Shown here: one piece after another, positions 35,001 to 50,530 of the stretch
How the letters are laid out: every line of letters begins with the position of its first letter
Numbering within the stretch: position 1 is the stretch's first letter
Assembly (NCBI GenBank): GCA_037951105.1
Contig: JBAMJV010007123.1
Span: 1 to 64,000 of the forward strand
Origin: Echinarachnius parma
Lineage: Eukaryota > Echinodermata > Echinoidea > Clypeasteroida > Echinarachniidae
Direction of reading: 5' to 3'
DNA: 64,000 nucleotides
Program-made: the position numbers and the translations under genes
Notes under the pieces: generated by a model
Told to the model about the DNA's origin: nothing
The model's database searches: none
The model's input: only the letters and a program-made list of their open reading frames with translations

Positions 35001-36509
35001 ATTTGTTTATTGCGATTCGCTCCCCGAGCTCTATCATGGCAACGCGCAATTTTCCAAGACGTCACAATAGTCTACAAGACACTTCAAATGTCTATATCCA
35101 TACAAAAAAAAAGGTAAAAGTAGCGAGGATGCATAAATCTACTTGTTGTATTATTTTTGCAGATCATATTATGTATGGAGAAATAGATCAATACAAAATA
35201 AACAAGGAAGTGAAAAAAGAAAAATGTATACATACCCCTGCCGGGATTCGAACCTTCACTAAGAGGATTTTCAGACGGACTTGAGTTGCGCCTTGCCATA
35301 TTTACCGATCGAAATTTGAGGTTGAAATTATATTATTTGAATCATGTATCCCTCTAGTATGTGTGAGTGTGCGAATTACATTTATCCAGCTATCAATATG
35401 TAGATGTAAGATGTAGAGGGCAGTATATTACATGGGTGAATCGATCACTATTCAAGGTTCCGATTGACAATCGCCTGTTATCGTCACGACTTAGTTTGTA
35501 CTTGGCAATACGGATAATTAAATCTTTAAACGAAAAACGTTTTGCGAGCCTAGCTGATTTGTTTATTGCGATTCGCTCCCCAAGCTCTATCATGGGAACG
35601 CGCAATTTTCCAAGACGTCGAAATAATTACCAAGACTCACCAAATGTCTATATTAATAAAAGAAAAATAAATACATGTATTAAACGATATTGAGGCAGAA
35701 CTGCATGTGGTTGGTAGTCCATAAAATAAAGTTTGTATTCTTTTTGATATATAAAGGAGCAAGGATGCATGAATTTAGTTGTAGTAATGTGTTTGCAGAT
35801 CATATTATGTAAGGAAGGAATAAATAATACAGATTAAACACGGAAGAGGAAAAAAAGAAAAATACATACCCTGCTGGGATTCGAACACTTACCAAGAGGA
35901 TCTCGAGTCTAACCTTAGTTGCGCCTTGCCACTTTTACCGAACGAAATTTGAGGTTGAATTTATATTATTTGAATCATGTATCCATCTAGTATGTGTGTG
36001 AATAACACATATCCAGCGATCAATATGTAGATGTATGATGTAGAGGACATTTGAATGAATCGAACACTATTCCACGTTCCGATTGACAATCGCCTATTAT
36101 CGTCACGGATTGTTTTGCACTTGGCAACACGGAGAAATAAATCTTAAAACGAAGATCGTTTTGCGAGCCTTGCCGATTTGTTTATTGCGATTCGCTCCCC
36201 GAGCTCTATCATAGCAACGCGCAATTTTCCAAGACGTCACAATAGTCTACAAGACACTTCAAATGTCTATATCCATACATAAAAAAGTGAAAGTAGCGAG
36301 GATGCATAAATCTAGTTGTTGTATAATGTTTGCAGATCATATTATGTATGGAGCAATAGATCAATACAAAATAAACAAGGAAGTGAAAAAAGAAAAATAC
36401 ATACATACCCTGCCGGGATTCGAACCTTCACTAAGAGGATCTTCAGACGGACTTGAGTTGCGCCTTGCCATATTTACCGATCGAAATTTGAGGTTGAAAT
36501 TATATTATT
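32007..36509 (-). repeat. Satellite 2 array, reverse orientation, right of the LINE
   Basis: The monomer resumes right after the LINE. Anchors lie at 32435, 33068, 33604, 34236, 34775, 35338 and 35971, with spacings of 633, 536, 632, 539, 563, 633 and 539. The LINE-bearing monomer has the shortened module GACTTGCCATATTTACC also seen near 24360, 41112 and 63250. The block consists of the same monomer types as the 4.1-kb higher-order repeat, but not in that order. Confidence 0.93.
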
Positions 36510-39500
36510 TGAATCATGTATCCCTCTAGTATGTGTGTATGTGTGTGCGAATTACATTTATCCAGCTATCAATATGTAGATGTAAGATGTAGAGGGCAGT
36601 ATATTACATGGATGAATCGATCACTGTTCAAGGTTCCGATTGACAATCGCCTGTTATCGTTACGAATTGTTTTGCACTTGGCAACACGGAGAAATAAATC
36701 TTAAAACGAAGAACGTTTTGCGAGTCTTGCCGATTTGTTTATTGCGATTCGCTCCCCGAGCTCTACCATGGCAACGCGCAATTTTCCAAGACGTCACAAT
36801 AGTCTACAAGACACTTCAAATGTCTATATCCATACCAAAAAAAAGGTAAAAGTAGCGAGGATGCATAAATCTACTTGTTGTATAATTTTTGCAGATCATA
36901 TTATGTATGGAGCAATAGATCAATACAAAATAAACAAGGAAGTGAAAAAAGAAAAATGTATACATACCCCTGCCGGGATTCGAACCTTCACTAAGAGGAT
37001 TTTCAGACGGACTTGAGTTGCGCCTTGCCATATTTACCGATCGAAATTTGAGGTTGAAATTATATTATTTGAATCATGTATCCCTCTAGTATGTGTGAGT
37101 GTGCGAATTACATTTATCCAGCTATCAATATGTAGATGTAAGATGTAGAGGGCAGTATATTACATGGGTGAATCGATCACTATTCAAGGTTCCGATTGAC
37201 AATCGCCTGTTATCGTCACGACTTAGTTTGTACTTGGCAATACGGATAATTAAATCTTTAAACGAAAAACGTTTTGCGAGCCTAGCCGAGTTGTTTATTG
37301 CGATTCGCTCCCCAAGCTCTATCATGGGAACGCGCAATTTTCCAAGACGTCGAAATAATTACCAAGACTCACCAAATGTCTATATCAATAAAAGAAAAAT
37401 AAATACATGTATTAAACGATATTGAGGCAGAACTGCATGTGGTTGGTAGTCCATAAAATAAAGTTTTTATTCTTTTTGATATATAAAGGAGCAAGGATGC
37501 ATGAATTTAGTTGTAGTAATGTGTTTGCACATCATATTATGTAAGGAAGGAATAAATAATACAGATTAAACACGGAAGAGGAAAAAAAGAAAAATACATA
37601 CCCTGCTGGGATTCGAACACTTACCAAGAGGATCTCGAGTCTAACCTTAGTTGCGCCTTGCCACTTTTACCGAACGAAATTTGAGGTTGAATTTATATTA
37701 TTTGAATCATGTATCCATCTAGTATGTGTGTGAATAACACATATCCAGCGATCAATATGTAGATGTATGATGTAGAGGACATTTGAATGAATCGAACACT
37801 ATTCCACGTTCCGATTGACAATCGCCTATTATCGTCACGGATTGTTTTGCACTTGGCAACACGGAGAAATAAATCTTAAAACGAAGATCGTTTTGCGAGC
37901 CTTGCCGATTTGTTTATTGCGATTCACTCCCCGAGCTCTATCATAGCAACGCGCAATTTTCCAAGACGTCACAATAGTCTACAAGACACTTCAAATGTCT
38001 ATATCCATACATAAAAAAGTGAAAGTAGCGAGGATGCATAAATCTAGTTGTTGTATAATGTTTGCAGATCATATTATGTATGGAGCAATAGATCAATACA
38101 AAATAAACAAGGAAGTGAAAAAAGAAAAATACATACATACCCTGCCGGGATTCGAACCTTCACTAAGAGGATTTTCAGACGGACTTGAGTTGCGCCTTGC
38201 CATATTTACCGATCGAAATTTGAGGTTGAAATTATATTATTTGAATCATGTATCCCTCTAGTATGTGTGTATGTGTGTGCGAATTACATTTATCCAGCTA
38301 TCAATATGTAGATGTAAGATGTAGAGGGCAGTATATTACATGGGTGAATCGATCACTATTCAAGGTTCCGATTGACAATCGCCTGTTATCGTCACGACTT
38401 AGTTTGTACTTGGCAATACGGATAATTAAATCTTTAAACGAAAAACGTTTTGCGAGCCTAGCTGATTTGTTTATTGCGATTCGCTCCCCAAGCTCTATCA
38501 TGGGAACGCGCAATTTTCCAAGACGTCGAAATAATTACCAAGACTCACCAAATGTCTATATCAATAAAAGAAAAATAAATACATGTATTAAACGATATTG
38601 AGGCAGAACTGCATGTGGTTGGTAGTCCATAAAATAAAGTTTGTATTCTTTTTGATATATAAAGGAGCAAGGATGCGTGAATTTAGTTGTAGTAATGTGT
38701 TTGCAGATCATATTATGTAAGGAAGGAATAAATAATACAGATAAAACACGGAAGAGGAAAAAAAATACATACCCTGCTGGGATTTGAACGCTTACCAAGA
38801 GGATCTCGAGTCCAACCTTAGTTGCGCCTTGCCACTTTTACCGAGGGAAATTTGAGGTTGAATATATATTATTTGAATCATGTATCCCTCTAGTATGTGT
38901 GTGTGTGTGTGTGTGCAAATTACATTTATCCAGCTATCAATATGTAGATGTAAGATGTAGAGGGCAGTATATTACATGGATGAATCGATCACTGTTCAAG
39001 GTTCCGATTGACAATCGCCTGTTATCGTTACTAATTGTTTTGCACTTGGCAACACGGAGAAATAAATCTTAAAACGAAGAACGTTTTGCGAGCCTTGCCG
39101 ATTTGTTTATTGCGATTCGCTCCCCGAGCTCTATCATGGCAACGCGCAATTTTCCAAGACGTCACAATAGTCTACAAGACACTTCAAATGTCTATATCCA
39201 TACCAAAAAAAAGGTAAAAGTAGCGAGGATGCATAAATCTACTTGTTGTATTATTTTTGCAGATCATATTATGTATGGAGCAATAGATCAATACAAAATA
39301 AACAAGGAAGTGAAAAAAGAAAAATGTATACATACCCCTGCCGGGATTCGAACCTTCACTAAGAGGATTTTCAGACGGACTTGAGTTGCGCCTTGCCATA
39401 TTTACCGATCGAAATTTGAGGTTGAAATTATATTATTTGAATCATGTATCCCTCTAGTATGTGTGAGTGTGCGAATTACATTTATCCAGCTATCAATATG

Positions 39501-40609
39501 TAGATGTAAGATGTAGAGGGCAGTATATTACATGGGTGAATCGATCACTATTCAAGGTTCCGATTGACAATCGCCTGTTATCGTCACGACTTAGTTTGTA
39601 CTTGGCAATACGGATAATTAAATCTTTAAACGAAAAACGTTTTGCGAGCCTAGCTGATTTGTTTATTGCGATTCGCTCCCCAAGCTCTATCATGGGAACG
39701 CGCAATTTTCCAAGACGTCGAAATAATTACCAAGACTCACCAAATGTCTATATCAATAAAAGAAAAATAAATACATGTATTAAACGATATTGAGGCAGAA
39801 CTGCATGTGGTTGGTAGTCCATAAAATAAAGTTTGTATTCTTTTTGATATATAAAGCAGCAAGGATGCATGAATTTAGTTGTAGTAATGTGTTTGCAGAT
39901 CATATTATGTAAGGAAGGAATAAATAATACAGATTAAACACGGAAGAGGAAAAAAAGAAAAATACATACCCTGCTGGGATTCGAACACTTACCAAGAGGA
40001 TCTCGAGTCTAACCTTAGTTGCGCCTTGCCACTTTTACCGAACGAAATTTGAGGTTGAATTTATATTATTTGAATCATGTATCCATCTAGTATGTGTGTG
40101 AATAACACATATCCAGCGATCAATATGTAGATGTATGATGTAGAGGACATTTGAATGAATCGAACACTATTCCACGTTCCGATTGACAATCGCCTATTAT
40201 CGTCACGGATTGTTTTGCACTTGGCAACACGGAGAAATAAATCTTAAAACGAAGATCGTTTTGCGAGCCTTGCCGATTTGTTTATTGCGATTCGCTCCCC
40301 GAGCTCTATCATAGCAACGCGCAATTTTCCAAGACGTCACAATAGTCTACAAGACACTTCAAATGTCTATATCCATACATACAAAAGTGAAAGTAGCGAG
40401 GATGCATAAATCTAGTTGTTGTATAATGTTTGCAGATCATATTATGTATGGAGCAATAGATCAATACAAAATAAACAAGGAAGTGAAAAAAGAAAAATAC
40501 ATACATACCCTGCCGGGATTCGAACCTTCACTAAGAGGATCTTCAGACGGACTTGAGTTGCGCCTTGCCATATTTACCGATCGAAATTTGAGGTTGAAAT
40601 TATATTATT
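36510..40609 (-). repeat. Satellite 2 4.1-kb higher-order repeat (7 monomers)
   Basis: Seven reverse-strand monomers of 560, 633, 539, 632, 564, 633 and 539 bp, totalling 4,100 bp. The same order and lengths recur at 42330, 46431, 50531 and 54630. The 560/564-bp members are A-head/B-tail chimeras, and the 632-bp member carries a (TG)10 tract at 38896-38915. Confidence 0.9.
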
Positions 40610-42329
40610 TGAATCATGTATCCCTCTAGTATGTGTGTATGTGTGTGCGAATTACATTTATCCAGCTATCAATATGTAGATGTAAGATGTAGAGGGCAGT
40701 ATATTACATGGATGAATCGATCACTGTTCAAGGTTCCGATTGACAATCGCCTGTTATCGTTACGAATTGTTTTGCACTTGGCAACATGGAGAAATAAATC
40801 TTAAAACGAAGAACGTTTTGCGAGTCTTGCCGATTTGTTTATTGCGATTCGCTCCCCGAGCTCTATCATGGCAACGCGCAATTTTCCAAGACGTCACAAT
40901 AGTCTACAAGACACTTCAAATGTCTATATCCATACAAAAAAAAGGTAAAAGTAGCGAGGATGCATAAATCTACTTGTTGTATAATTTTTGCAGATCATAT
41001 TATGTATGGAGCAATAGATCAATACAAAATAAACAAGGAAGTGAAAAAAGAAAAATATATACATACCCCTGCCGGGATTCGAACCTTCACTAAGAGGATT
41101 TTCAGACGGACTTGCCATATTTACCGATCGAAATTTGAGGTTGAAATTATATTATTTGAATCATGTATCCCTCTAGTATGTGTGAGTGTGCAAATTACAT
41201 TTATCCAGCTATCAATATGTAGATGTAAGATGTAGAGGGCAGTATATTACATGGGTGAATCGATCACTATTCAAGGTTCCGATTGACAATCGCCTGTTAT
41301 CGTCACGACTTAGTTTGTACTTGGCAATACGGATAATTAAATCTTTAAACGAAAAACGTTTTGCGAGCCTAGCCGAGTTGTTTATTGCGATTCGCTCCCC
41401 AAGCTCTATCATGGGAACGCGCAATTTTCCAAGACGTCGAAATAATTACCAAGACTCACCAAATGTCTATATCAATAAAAGAAAAAAAAAATACATGTAT
41501 TAAACGATATTGAGGCAGAACTGCATGTGGTTGGAAGTCCATAAAATAAAGTTTTTATTCTTTTTGATATATAAAGGAGCAAGGATGCATGAATTTAGTT
41601 GTAGTAATGTGTTTGCACATCATATTATGTAAGGAAGGAATAAATAATACAGATTAAACACGGAAGAGGAAAAAAAGAAAAATACATACCCTGCTGGGAT
41701 TCGAACACTTACCAAGAGGATCTCGAGTCTAACCTTAGTTGCGCCTTACCACTTTTACCGAACGAAATTTAAGGTTGAATTTATATTATTTGAATCATGT
41801 ATCCATCTAGTATGTGTGTGAATAACACATATCCAGCGATCAATATGTAGATGTATGATGTAGAGGACATTTGAATGAATCGAACACTATTCCACGTTCC
41901 GATTGACAATCGCCTATTATCGTCACGGATTGTTTTGCACTTGGCAACACGGAGAAATAAATCTTAAAACGAAGATCGTTTTGCGAGCCTTGCCGATTTG
42001 TTTATTGCGATTCGCTCCCCGAGCTCTATCATAGCAACGCACAATTTTCCAAGACGTCACAATAGTCTACAAGACACTTCAAATGTCTATATCCGTACAT
42101 AAAAAAGTGAAAGTAGCGAGGATGCATAAATCTAGTTGTTGTATAATTTTTGCAGATCATATTATGTATGGAGCAATAGATCAATACAAAATAAACAAGG
42201 AAGTGAAAAAAGAAAAATACATACATACCCTGCCGGGATTCGAACCTTCACTAAGAGGATCTTCAGACGGACTTGAGTTGCGCCTTGCCATATTTACCGA
42301 TCGAAATTTGAGGTTGAAATTATATTATT
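40610..42329 (-). repeat. Satellite 2 three-monomer spacer block between higher-order repeats
   Basis: Monomers of 547, 634 and 539 bp separate two 4.1-kb units. The 547-bp monomer (40610-41156) is the closest visible match to the monomer that received the LINE. Its uninterrupted CACTGTTCAAGG at 40722-40733 shows the LINE's empty target. Confidence 0.85.
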
Positions 42330-45300
42330 TGAATCATGTATCCCTCTAGTATGTGTGTATGTGTGTGCGAATTACATTTATCCAGCTATCAATATGTAGA
42401 TGTAAGATGTAGAGGGCAGTATATTACATGGATGAATCGATCACTGTTCAAGGTTCCGATTGACAATCGCCTGTTATCGTTACTAATTGTTTTGCACTTG
42501 GCAACACGGAGAAATAAATCTTAAAACGAAGAACGTTTTGCGAGCCTTGCCGATTTGTTTATTGCGATTCGCTCCCCGAGCTCTATCATGGCAACGCGCA
42601 ATTTTCCAAGACGTCACAATAGTCTACAAGACACTTCAAATGTCTATATCCATACCAAAAAAAAGGTAAAAGTAGCGAGGATGCATAAATCTACTTGTTG
42701 TATAATTTTTGCAGATCATATTATGTATGGAGCAATAGATCAATACAAAATAAACAAGGAAGTGAAAAAAGAAAAATGTATACATACCCCTGCCGGGATT
42801 CGAACCTTCACTAAGAGGATTTTCAGACGGACTTGAGTTGCGCCTTGCCATATTTACCGATCGAAATTTGAGGTTGAAATTATATTATTTGAATCATGTA
42901 TCCCTCTAGTATGTGTGAGTGTGCGAATTACATTTATCCAGCTATCAATATGTAGATGTAAGATGTAGAGGGCAGTATATTACATGGGTGAATCGATCAC
43001 TATTCAAGGTTCCGATTGACAATCGCCTGTTATCGTCACGACTTAGTTTGTACTTGGCAATACGGATAATTAAATCTTTAAACGAAAAACGTTTTGCGAG
43101 CCTAGCCGAGTTGTTTATTGCAATTCGCTCCCCAAGCTCTATCATGGGAACGCGCAATTTTCCAAGACGTCGAAATAATTACCAAGACTTACCAAATGTC
43201 TATATCAATAAAAGAAAAATAAATACATGTATTAAACGATATTGAGGCAGAACTGCATGTGGTTGGTAGTCCATAAAATAAAGTTTTTATTCTTTTTGAT
43301 ATATAAAGGAGCAAGGATGCATGAATTTAGTTGCAGTAATGTGTTTGCAGATCATATTATGTAAGGAAGGAATAAATAATACAGATTAAACACGGAAGAG
43401 GAAAAAAAGAAAAATACATACCCTGCTGGGATTCGAACACTTACCAAGAGGATCTCGAGTCTAACCTTAGTTGCGCCTTGCCACTTTTACCGAACGAAAT
43501 TTGAGGTTGAATTTATATTATTTGAATCATGTATCCATCTAGTATGTGTGTGAATAACACATATCCAGCGATCAATATGTAGATGTATGATGTAGAGGAC
43601 ATTTGAATGAATCGAACACTATTCCACGTTCCGATTGACAATCGCCTATTATCGTCACGGATTGTTTTGCACTTGGCAACACGGAGAAATAAATCTTAAA
43701 ACGAAGATCGTTTTGCGAGCCTTGCCGATTTGTTTATTGCGATTCGCTCCCCGAGCTCTATCATAGCAACGCGCAATTTTCCAAGACGTCACAATAGTCT
43801 ACAAGACACTTCAAATGTCTATATCCATACATAAAAAAGTGAAAGTAGCGAGGATGCATAAATCTAGTTGTTGTATAATGTTTGCAGATCATATTATGTA
43901 TGGAGCAATAGATCAATACAAAATAAACAAGGAAGTGAAAAAAGAAAAATACATACATACCCTGCCGGGATTCGAACCTTCACTAAGAGGATCTTCAGAC
44001 GGACTTGAGTTGCGCCTTGCCATATTTACCGATCGAAATTTGAGGTTGAAATTATATTATTTGAATCATGTATCCCTCTAGTATGTGTGTATGTGTGTGC
44101 GAATTACATTTATCCAGCTATCAATATGTAGATGTAAGATGTAGAGGGCAGTATATTACATGGGTGAATCGATCACTATTCAAGGTTCCGATTGACAATC
44201 GCCTGTTATCGTCACGACTTAGTTTGTACTTGGCAATACGGATAATTAAATCTTTAAACGAAAAACGTTTTGCGAGCCTAGCTGATTTGTTTATTGCGAT
44301 TCGCTCCCCAAGCTCTATCATGGGAACGCGCAATTTTCCAAGACGTCGAAATAATTACCAAGACTCACCAAATGTCTATATCAATAAAAGAAAAATAAAT
44401 ACATGTATTACACGATATTGAGGCAGAACTGCATGTGGTTGGTAGTCCATAAAATAAAGTTTGTATTCTTTTTGATATATAAAGGAGCAAGGATGCGTGA
44501 ATTTAGTTGTAGTAATGTGTTTGCAGATCATATTATGTAAGGAAGGAATAAATAATACAGATAAAACACGGAAGAGGAAAAAAAATACATACCCTGCTGG
44601 GATTTGAACGCTTACCAAGAGGATCTCGAGTCCAACCTTAGTTGCGCCTTGCCACTTTTACCGAGGGAAATTTGAGGTTGAATATATATTATTTGAATCA
44701 TGTATCCCTCTAGTATGTGTGTGTGTGTGTGTGTGCAAATTACATTTATCCAGCTATCAATATGTAGATGTAAGATGTAGAGGGCAGTATATTACATGGA
44801 TGAATCGATCACTGTTCAAGGTTCCGATTGACAATCGCCTGTTATCGTTACTAATTGTTTTGCACTTGGCAACACGGAGAAATAAATCTTAAAACGAAGA
44901 ACGTTTTGCGAGCCTTGCCGATTTGTTTATTGCGATTCGCTCCCCGAGCTCTATCATGGCAACGCGCAATTTTCCAAGACGTCACAATAGTCTACAAGAC
45001 ACTTCAAATGTCTATATCCATACAAAAAAAAAGGTAAAAGTAGCGAGGATGCATAAATCTACTTGTTGTATTATTTTTGCAGATCATATTATGTATGGAG
45101 CAATAGATCAATACAAAATAAACAAGGAAGTGAAAAAAGAAAAATGTATACATACCCCTGCCGGGATTCGAACCTTCACTAAGAGGATTTTCAGACGGAC
45201 TTGAGTTGCGCCTTGCCATATTTACCGATTGAAATTTGAGGTTGAAATTATATTATTTGAATCATGTATCCCTCTAGTATGTGTGAGTGTGCGAATTACA

Positions 45301-46430
45301 TTTATCCAGCTATCAATATGTAGATGTAAGATGTAGAGGGCAGTATATTACATGGGTGAATCGATCACTATTCAAGGTTCCGATTGACAATCGCCTGTTA
45401 TCGTCACGACTTAGTTTGTACTTGGCAATACGGATAATTAAATCTTTAAACGAAAAACGTTTTGCGAGCCTAGCTGATTTGTTTATTGCGATTCGCTCCC
45501 CAAGCTCTATCATGGGAACGCGCAATTTTCCAAGACGTCGAAATAATTACCAAGACTCACCAAATGTCTATATCAATAAAAGAAAAAAAAATACATGTAT
45601 TAAACGATATTGAGGCAGAACTGCATGTGGTTGGAAGTCCATAAAATAAAGTTTTTATTCTTTTTGATATATAAAGGAGCAAGGATGCATGAATTTAGTT
45701 GTAGTAATGTGTTTGCACATCATATTATGTAAGGAAGGAATAAATAATACAGATTAAACACGGAAGAGGAAAAAAAAGAAAAATACATACCCTGCTGGGA
45801 TTCGAACACTTACCAAGAGGATCTCGAGTCTAACCTTAGTTGCGCCTTACCACTTTTACCGAACGAAATTTAAGGTTGAATTTATATTATTTGAATCATG
45901 TATCCATCTAGTATGTGTGTGAATAACACATATCCAGCGATCAATATGTAGATGTATGATGTAGAGGACATTTGAATGAATCGAACACTATTCCACGTTC
46001 CGATTGACAATCGCCTATTATCGTCACGGATTGTTTTGCACTTGGCAACACGGAGAAATAAATCTTAAAACGAAGATCGTTTTGCGAGCCTTGCCGATTT
46101 GTTTATTGCGATTCGCTCCCCGAGCTCTATCATAGCAACGCACAATTTTCCAAGACGTCACAATAGTCTACAAGACACTTCAAATGTCTATATCCGTACA
46201 TAAAAAAGTGAAAGTAGCGAGGATGCATAAATCTAGTTGTTGTATAATTTTTGCAGATCATATTATGTATGGAGCAATAGATCAATACAAAATAAACAAG
46301 GAAGTGAAAAAAGAAAAATACATACATACCCTGCCGGGATTCGAACCTTCACTAAGAGGATCTTCAGACGGACTTGAGTTGCGCCTTGCCATATTTACCG
46401 ATCGAAATTTGAGGTTGAAATTATATTATT
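42330..46430 (-). repeat. Satellite 2 4.1-kb higher-order repeat, tandem copy 1
   Basis: This is the first of four consecutive units. It is 4,101 bp with the 560-633-539-632-564-634-539 order. The (TG)10 tract lies at 44716-44735. By eye it differs from its neighbours at only a handful of positions, such as the G/A before CATCATATTATG and run lengths. Confidence 0.9.
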
Positions 46431-49400
46431 TGAATCATGTATCCCTCTAGTATGTGTGTATGTGTGTGCGAATTACATTTATCCAGCTATCAATATGTAG
46501 ATGTAAGATGTAGAGGGCAGTATATTACATGGATGAATCGATCACTGTTCAAGGTTCCGATTGACAATCGCCTGTTATCGTTACTAATTGTTTTGCACTT
46601 GGCAACACGGAGAAATAAATCTTAAAACGAAGAACGTTTTGCGAGCCTTGCCGATTTGTTTATTGCGATTCGCTCCCCGAGCTCTATCATGGCAACGCGC
46701 AATTTTCCAAGACGTCACAATAGTCTACAAGACACTTCAAATGTCTATATCCATACAAAAAAAAAAGGTAAAAGTAGCGAGGATGCATAAATCTACTTGT
46801 TGTATAATTTTTGCAGATCATATTATGTATGGAGCAATAGATCAATACAAAATAAACAAGGAAGTGAAAAAAGAAAAATGTATACATACCCCTGCCGGGA
46901 TTCGAACCTTCACTAAGAGGATTTTCAGACGGACTTGAGTTGCGCCTTGCCATATTTACCGATCGAAATTTGAGGTTGAAATTATATTATTTGAATCATG
47001 TATCCCTCTAGTATGTGTGAGTGTGCGAATTACATTTATCCAGCTATCAATATGTAGATGTAAGATGTAGAGGGCAGTATATTACATGGGTGAATCGATC
47101 ACTATTCAAGGTTCCGATTGACAATCGCCTGTTATCGTCACGACTTAGTTTGTACTTGGCAATACGGATAATTAAATCTTTAAACGAAAAACGTTTTGCG
47201 AGCCTAGCCGAGTTGTTTATTGCGATTCGCTCCCCAAGCTCTATCATGGGAACGCGCAATTTTCCAAGACGTCGAAATAATTACCAAGACTCACCAAATG
47301 TCTATATCAATAAAAGAAAAATAAATACATGTATTAAACGATATTGAGGCAGAACTGCATGTGGTTGGTAGTCCATAAAATAAAGTTTTTATTCTTTTTG
47401 ATATATAAAGGAGCAAGGATGCATGAATTTAGTTGCAGTAATGTGTTTGCAGATCATATTATGTAAGGAAGGAATAAATAATACAGATTAAACACGGAAG
47501 AGGAAAAAAAGAAAAATACATACCCTGCTGGGATTCAAACACTTACCAAGAGGATCTCGAGTCTAACCTTAGTTGCGCCTTGCCACTTTTACCGAACGAA
47601 ATTTGAGGTTGAATTTATATTATTTGAATCATGTATCCATCTAGTATGTGTGTGAATAACACATATCCAGCGATCAATATGTAGATGTATGATGTAGAGG
47701 ACATTTGAATGAATCGAACACTATTCCACGTTCCGATTGACAATCGCCTATTATCGTCACGGATTGTTTTGCACTTGGCAACACGGAGAAATAAATCTTA
47801 AAACGAAGATCGTTTTGCGAGCCTTGCCGATTTGTTTATTGCGATTCGCTCCCCGAGCTCTATCATAGCAACGCGCAATTTTCCAAGACGTCACAATAGT
47901 CTACAAGACACTTCAAATGTCTATATCCATACATAAAAAAGTGAAAGTAGCGAGGATGCATAAATCTAGTTGTTGTATAATGTTTGCAGATCATATTATG
48001 TATGGAGCAATAGATCAATACAAAATAAACAAGGAAGTGAAAAAAGAAAAATACATACATACCCTGCCGGGATTCGAACCTTCACTAAGAGGATCTTCAG
48101 ACGGACTTGAGTTGCGCCTTGCCATATTTACCGATCGAAATTTGAGGTTGAAATTATATTATTTGAATCATGTATCCCTCTAGTATGTGTGTATGTGTGT
48201 GCGAATTACATTTATCCAGCTATCAATATGTAGATGTAAGATGTAGAGGGCAGTATATTACATGGGTGAATCGATCACTATTCAAGGTTCCGATTGACAA
48301 TCGCCTGTTATCGTCACGACTTAGTTTGTACTTGGCAATACGGATAATTAAATCTTTAAACGAAAAACGTTTTGCGAGCCTAGCTGATTTGTTTATTGCG
48401 ATTCGCTCCCCAAGCTCTATCATGGGAACGCGCAATTTTCCAAGACGTCGAAATAATTACCAAGACTCACCAAATGTCTATATCAATAAAAGAAAAATAA
48501 ATACATGTATTAAACGATATTGAGGCAGAACTGCATGTGGTTGGTAGTCCATAAAATAAAGTTTGTATTCTTTTTGATATATAAAGGAGCAAGGATGCGT
48601 GAATTTAGTTGTAGTAATGTGTTTGCAGATCATATTATGTAAGGAAGGAATAAATAATACAGATAAAACACGGAAGAGGAAAAAAAATACATACCCTGCT
48701 GGGATTTGAACGCTTACCAAGAGGATCTCGAGTCCAACCTTAGTTGCGCCTTGCCACTTTTACCGAGGGAAATTTGAGGTTGAATATATATTATTTGAAT
48801 CATGTATCCCTCTAGTATGTGTGTGTGTGTGTGTGCAAATTACATTTATCCAGCTATCAATATGTAGATGTAAGATGTAGAGGGCAGTATATTACATGGA
48901 TGAATCGATCACTGTTCAAGGTTCCGATTGACAATCGCCTGTTATCGTTACTAATTGTTTTGCACTTGGCAACACGGAGAAATAAATCTTAAAACGAAGA
49001 ACGTTTTGCGAGCCTTGCCGATTTGTTTATTGCGATTCGCTCCCCGAGCTCTATCATGGCAACGCGCAATTTTCCAAGACGTCACAATAGTCTACAAGAC
49101 ACTTCAAATGTCTATATCCATACAAAAAAAAAGGTAAAAGTAGCGAGGATGCATAAATCTACTTGTTGTATTATTTTTGCAGATCATATTATGTATGGAG
49201 CAATAGATCAATACAAAATAAACAAGGAAGTGAAAAAAGAAAAATGTATACATACCCCTGCCGGGATTCGAACCTTCACTAAGAGGATTTTCAGACGGAC
49301 TTGAGTTGCGCCTTGCCATATTTACCGATCGAAATTTGAGGTTGAAATTATATTATTTGAATCATGTATCCCTCTAGTATGTGTGAGTGTGCGAATTACA

Positions 49401-50530
49401 TTTATCCAGCTATCAATATGTAGATGTAAGATGTAGAGGGCAGTATATTACATGGGTGAATCGATCACTATTCAAGGTTCCGATTGACAATCGCCTGTTA
49501 TCGTCACGACTTAGTTTGTACTTGGCAATACGGATAATTAAATCTTTAAACGAAAAACGTTTTGCGAGCCTAGCTGATTTGTTTATTGCGATTCGCTCCC
49601 CAAGCTCTATCATGGGAACGCGCAATTTTCCAAGACGTCGAAATAATTACCAAGACTCACCAAATGTCTATATCAATAAAAGAAAAAAAAAATACATGTA
49701 TTAAACGATATTGAGGCAGAACTGCATGTGGTTGGAAGTCCATAAAATAAAGTTTTTATTCTTTTTGATATATAAAGGAGCAAGGATGCATGAATTTAGT
49801 TGTAGTAATGTGTTTGCACATCATATTATGTAAGGAAGGAATAAATAATACAGATTAAACACGGAAGAGGAAAAAAAGAAAAATACATACCCTGCTGGGA
49901 TTCGAACACTTACCAAGAGGATCTCGAGTCTAACCTTAGTTGCGCCTTACCACTTTTACCGAACGAAATTTAAGGTTGAATTTATATTATTTGAATCATG
50001 TATCCATCTAGTATGTGTGTGAATAACACATATCCAGCGATCAATATGTAGATGTATGATGTAGAGGACATTTGAATGAATCGAACACTATTCCACGTTC
50101 CGATTGACAATCGCCTATTATCGTCACGGATTGTTTTGCACTTGGCAACACGGAGAAATAAATCTTAAAACGAAGATCGTTTTGCGAGCCTTGCCGATTT
50201 GTTTATTGCGATTCGCTCCCCGAGCTCTATCATAGCAACGCACAATTTTCCAAGACGTCACAATAGTCTACAAGACACTTCAAATGTCTATATCCGTACA
50301 TAAAAAAGTGAAAGTAGCGAGGATGCATAAATCTAGTTGTTGTATAATTTTTGCAGATCATATTATGTATGGAGCAATAGATCAATACAAAATAAACAAG
50401 GAAGTGAAAAAAGAAAAATACATACATACCCTGCCGGGATTCGAACCTTCACTAAGAGGATCTTCAGACGGACTTGAGTTGCGCCTTGCCATATTTACCG
50501 ATCGAAATTTGAGGTTGAAATTATATTATT
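46431..50530 (-). repeat. Satellite 2 4.1-kb higher-order repeat, tandem copy 2
   Basis: 4,100 bp. It shares a longer A-run (ATACAAAAAAAAAAGG near 46755) and a shorter (TG)9 tract (48818-48835) with the next copy. These two are therefore probably sister duplicates. Confidence 0.9.
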
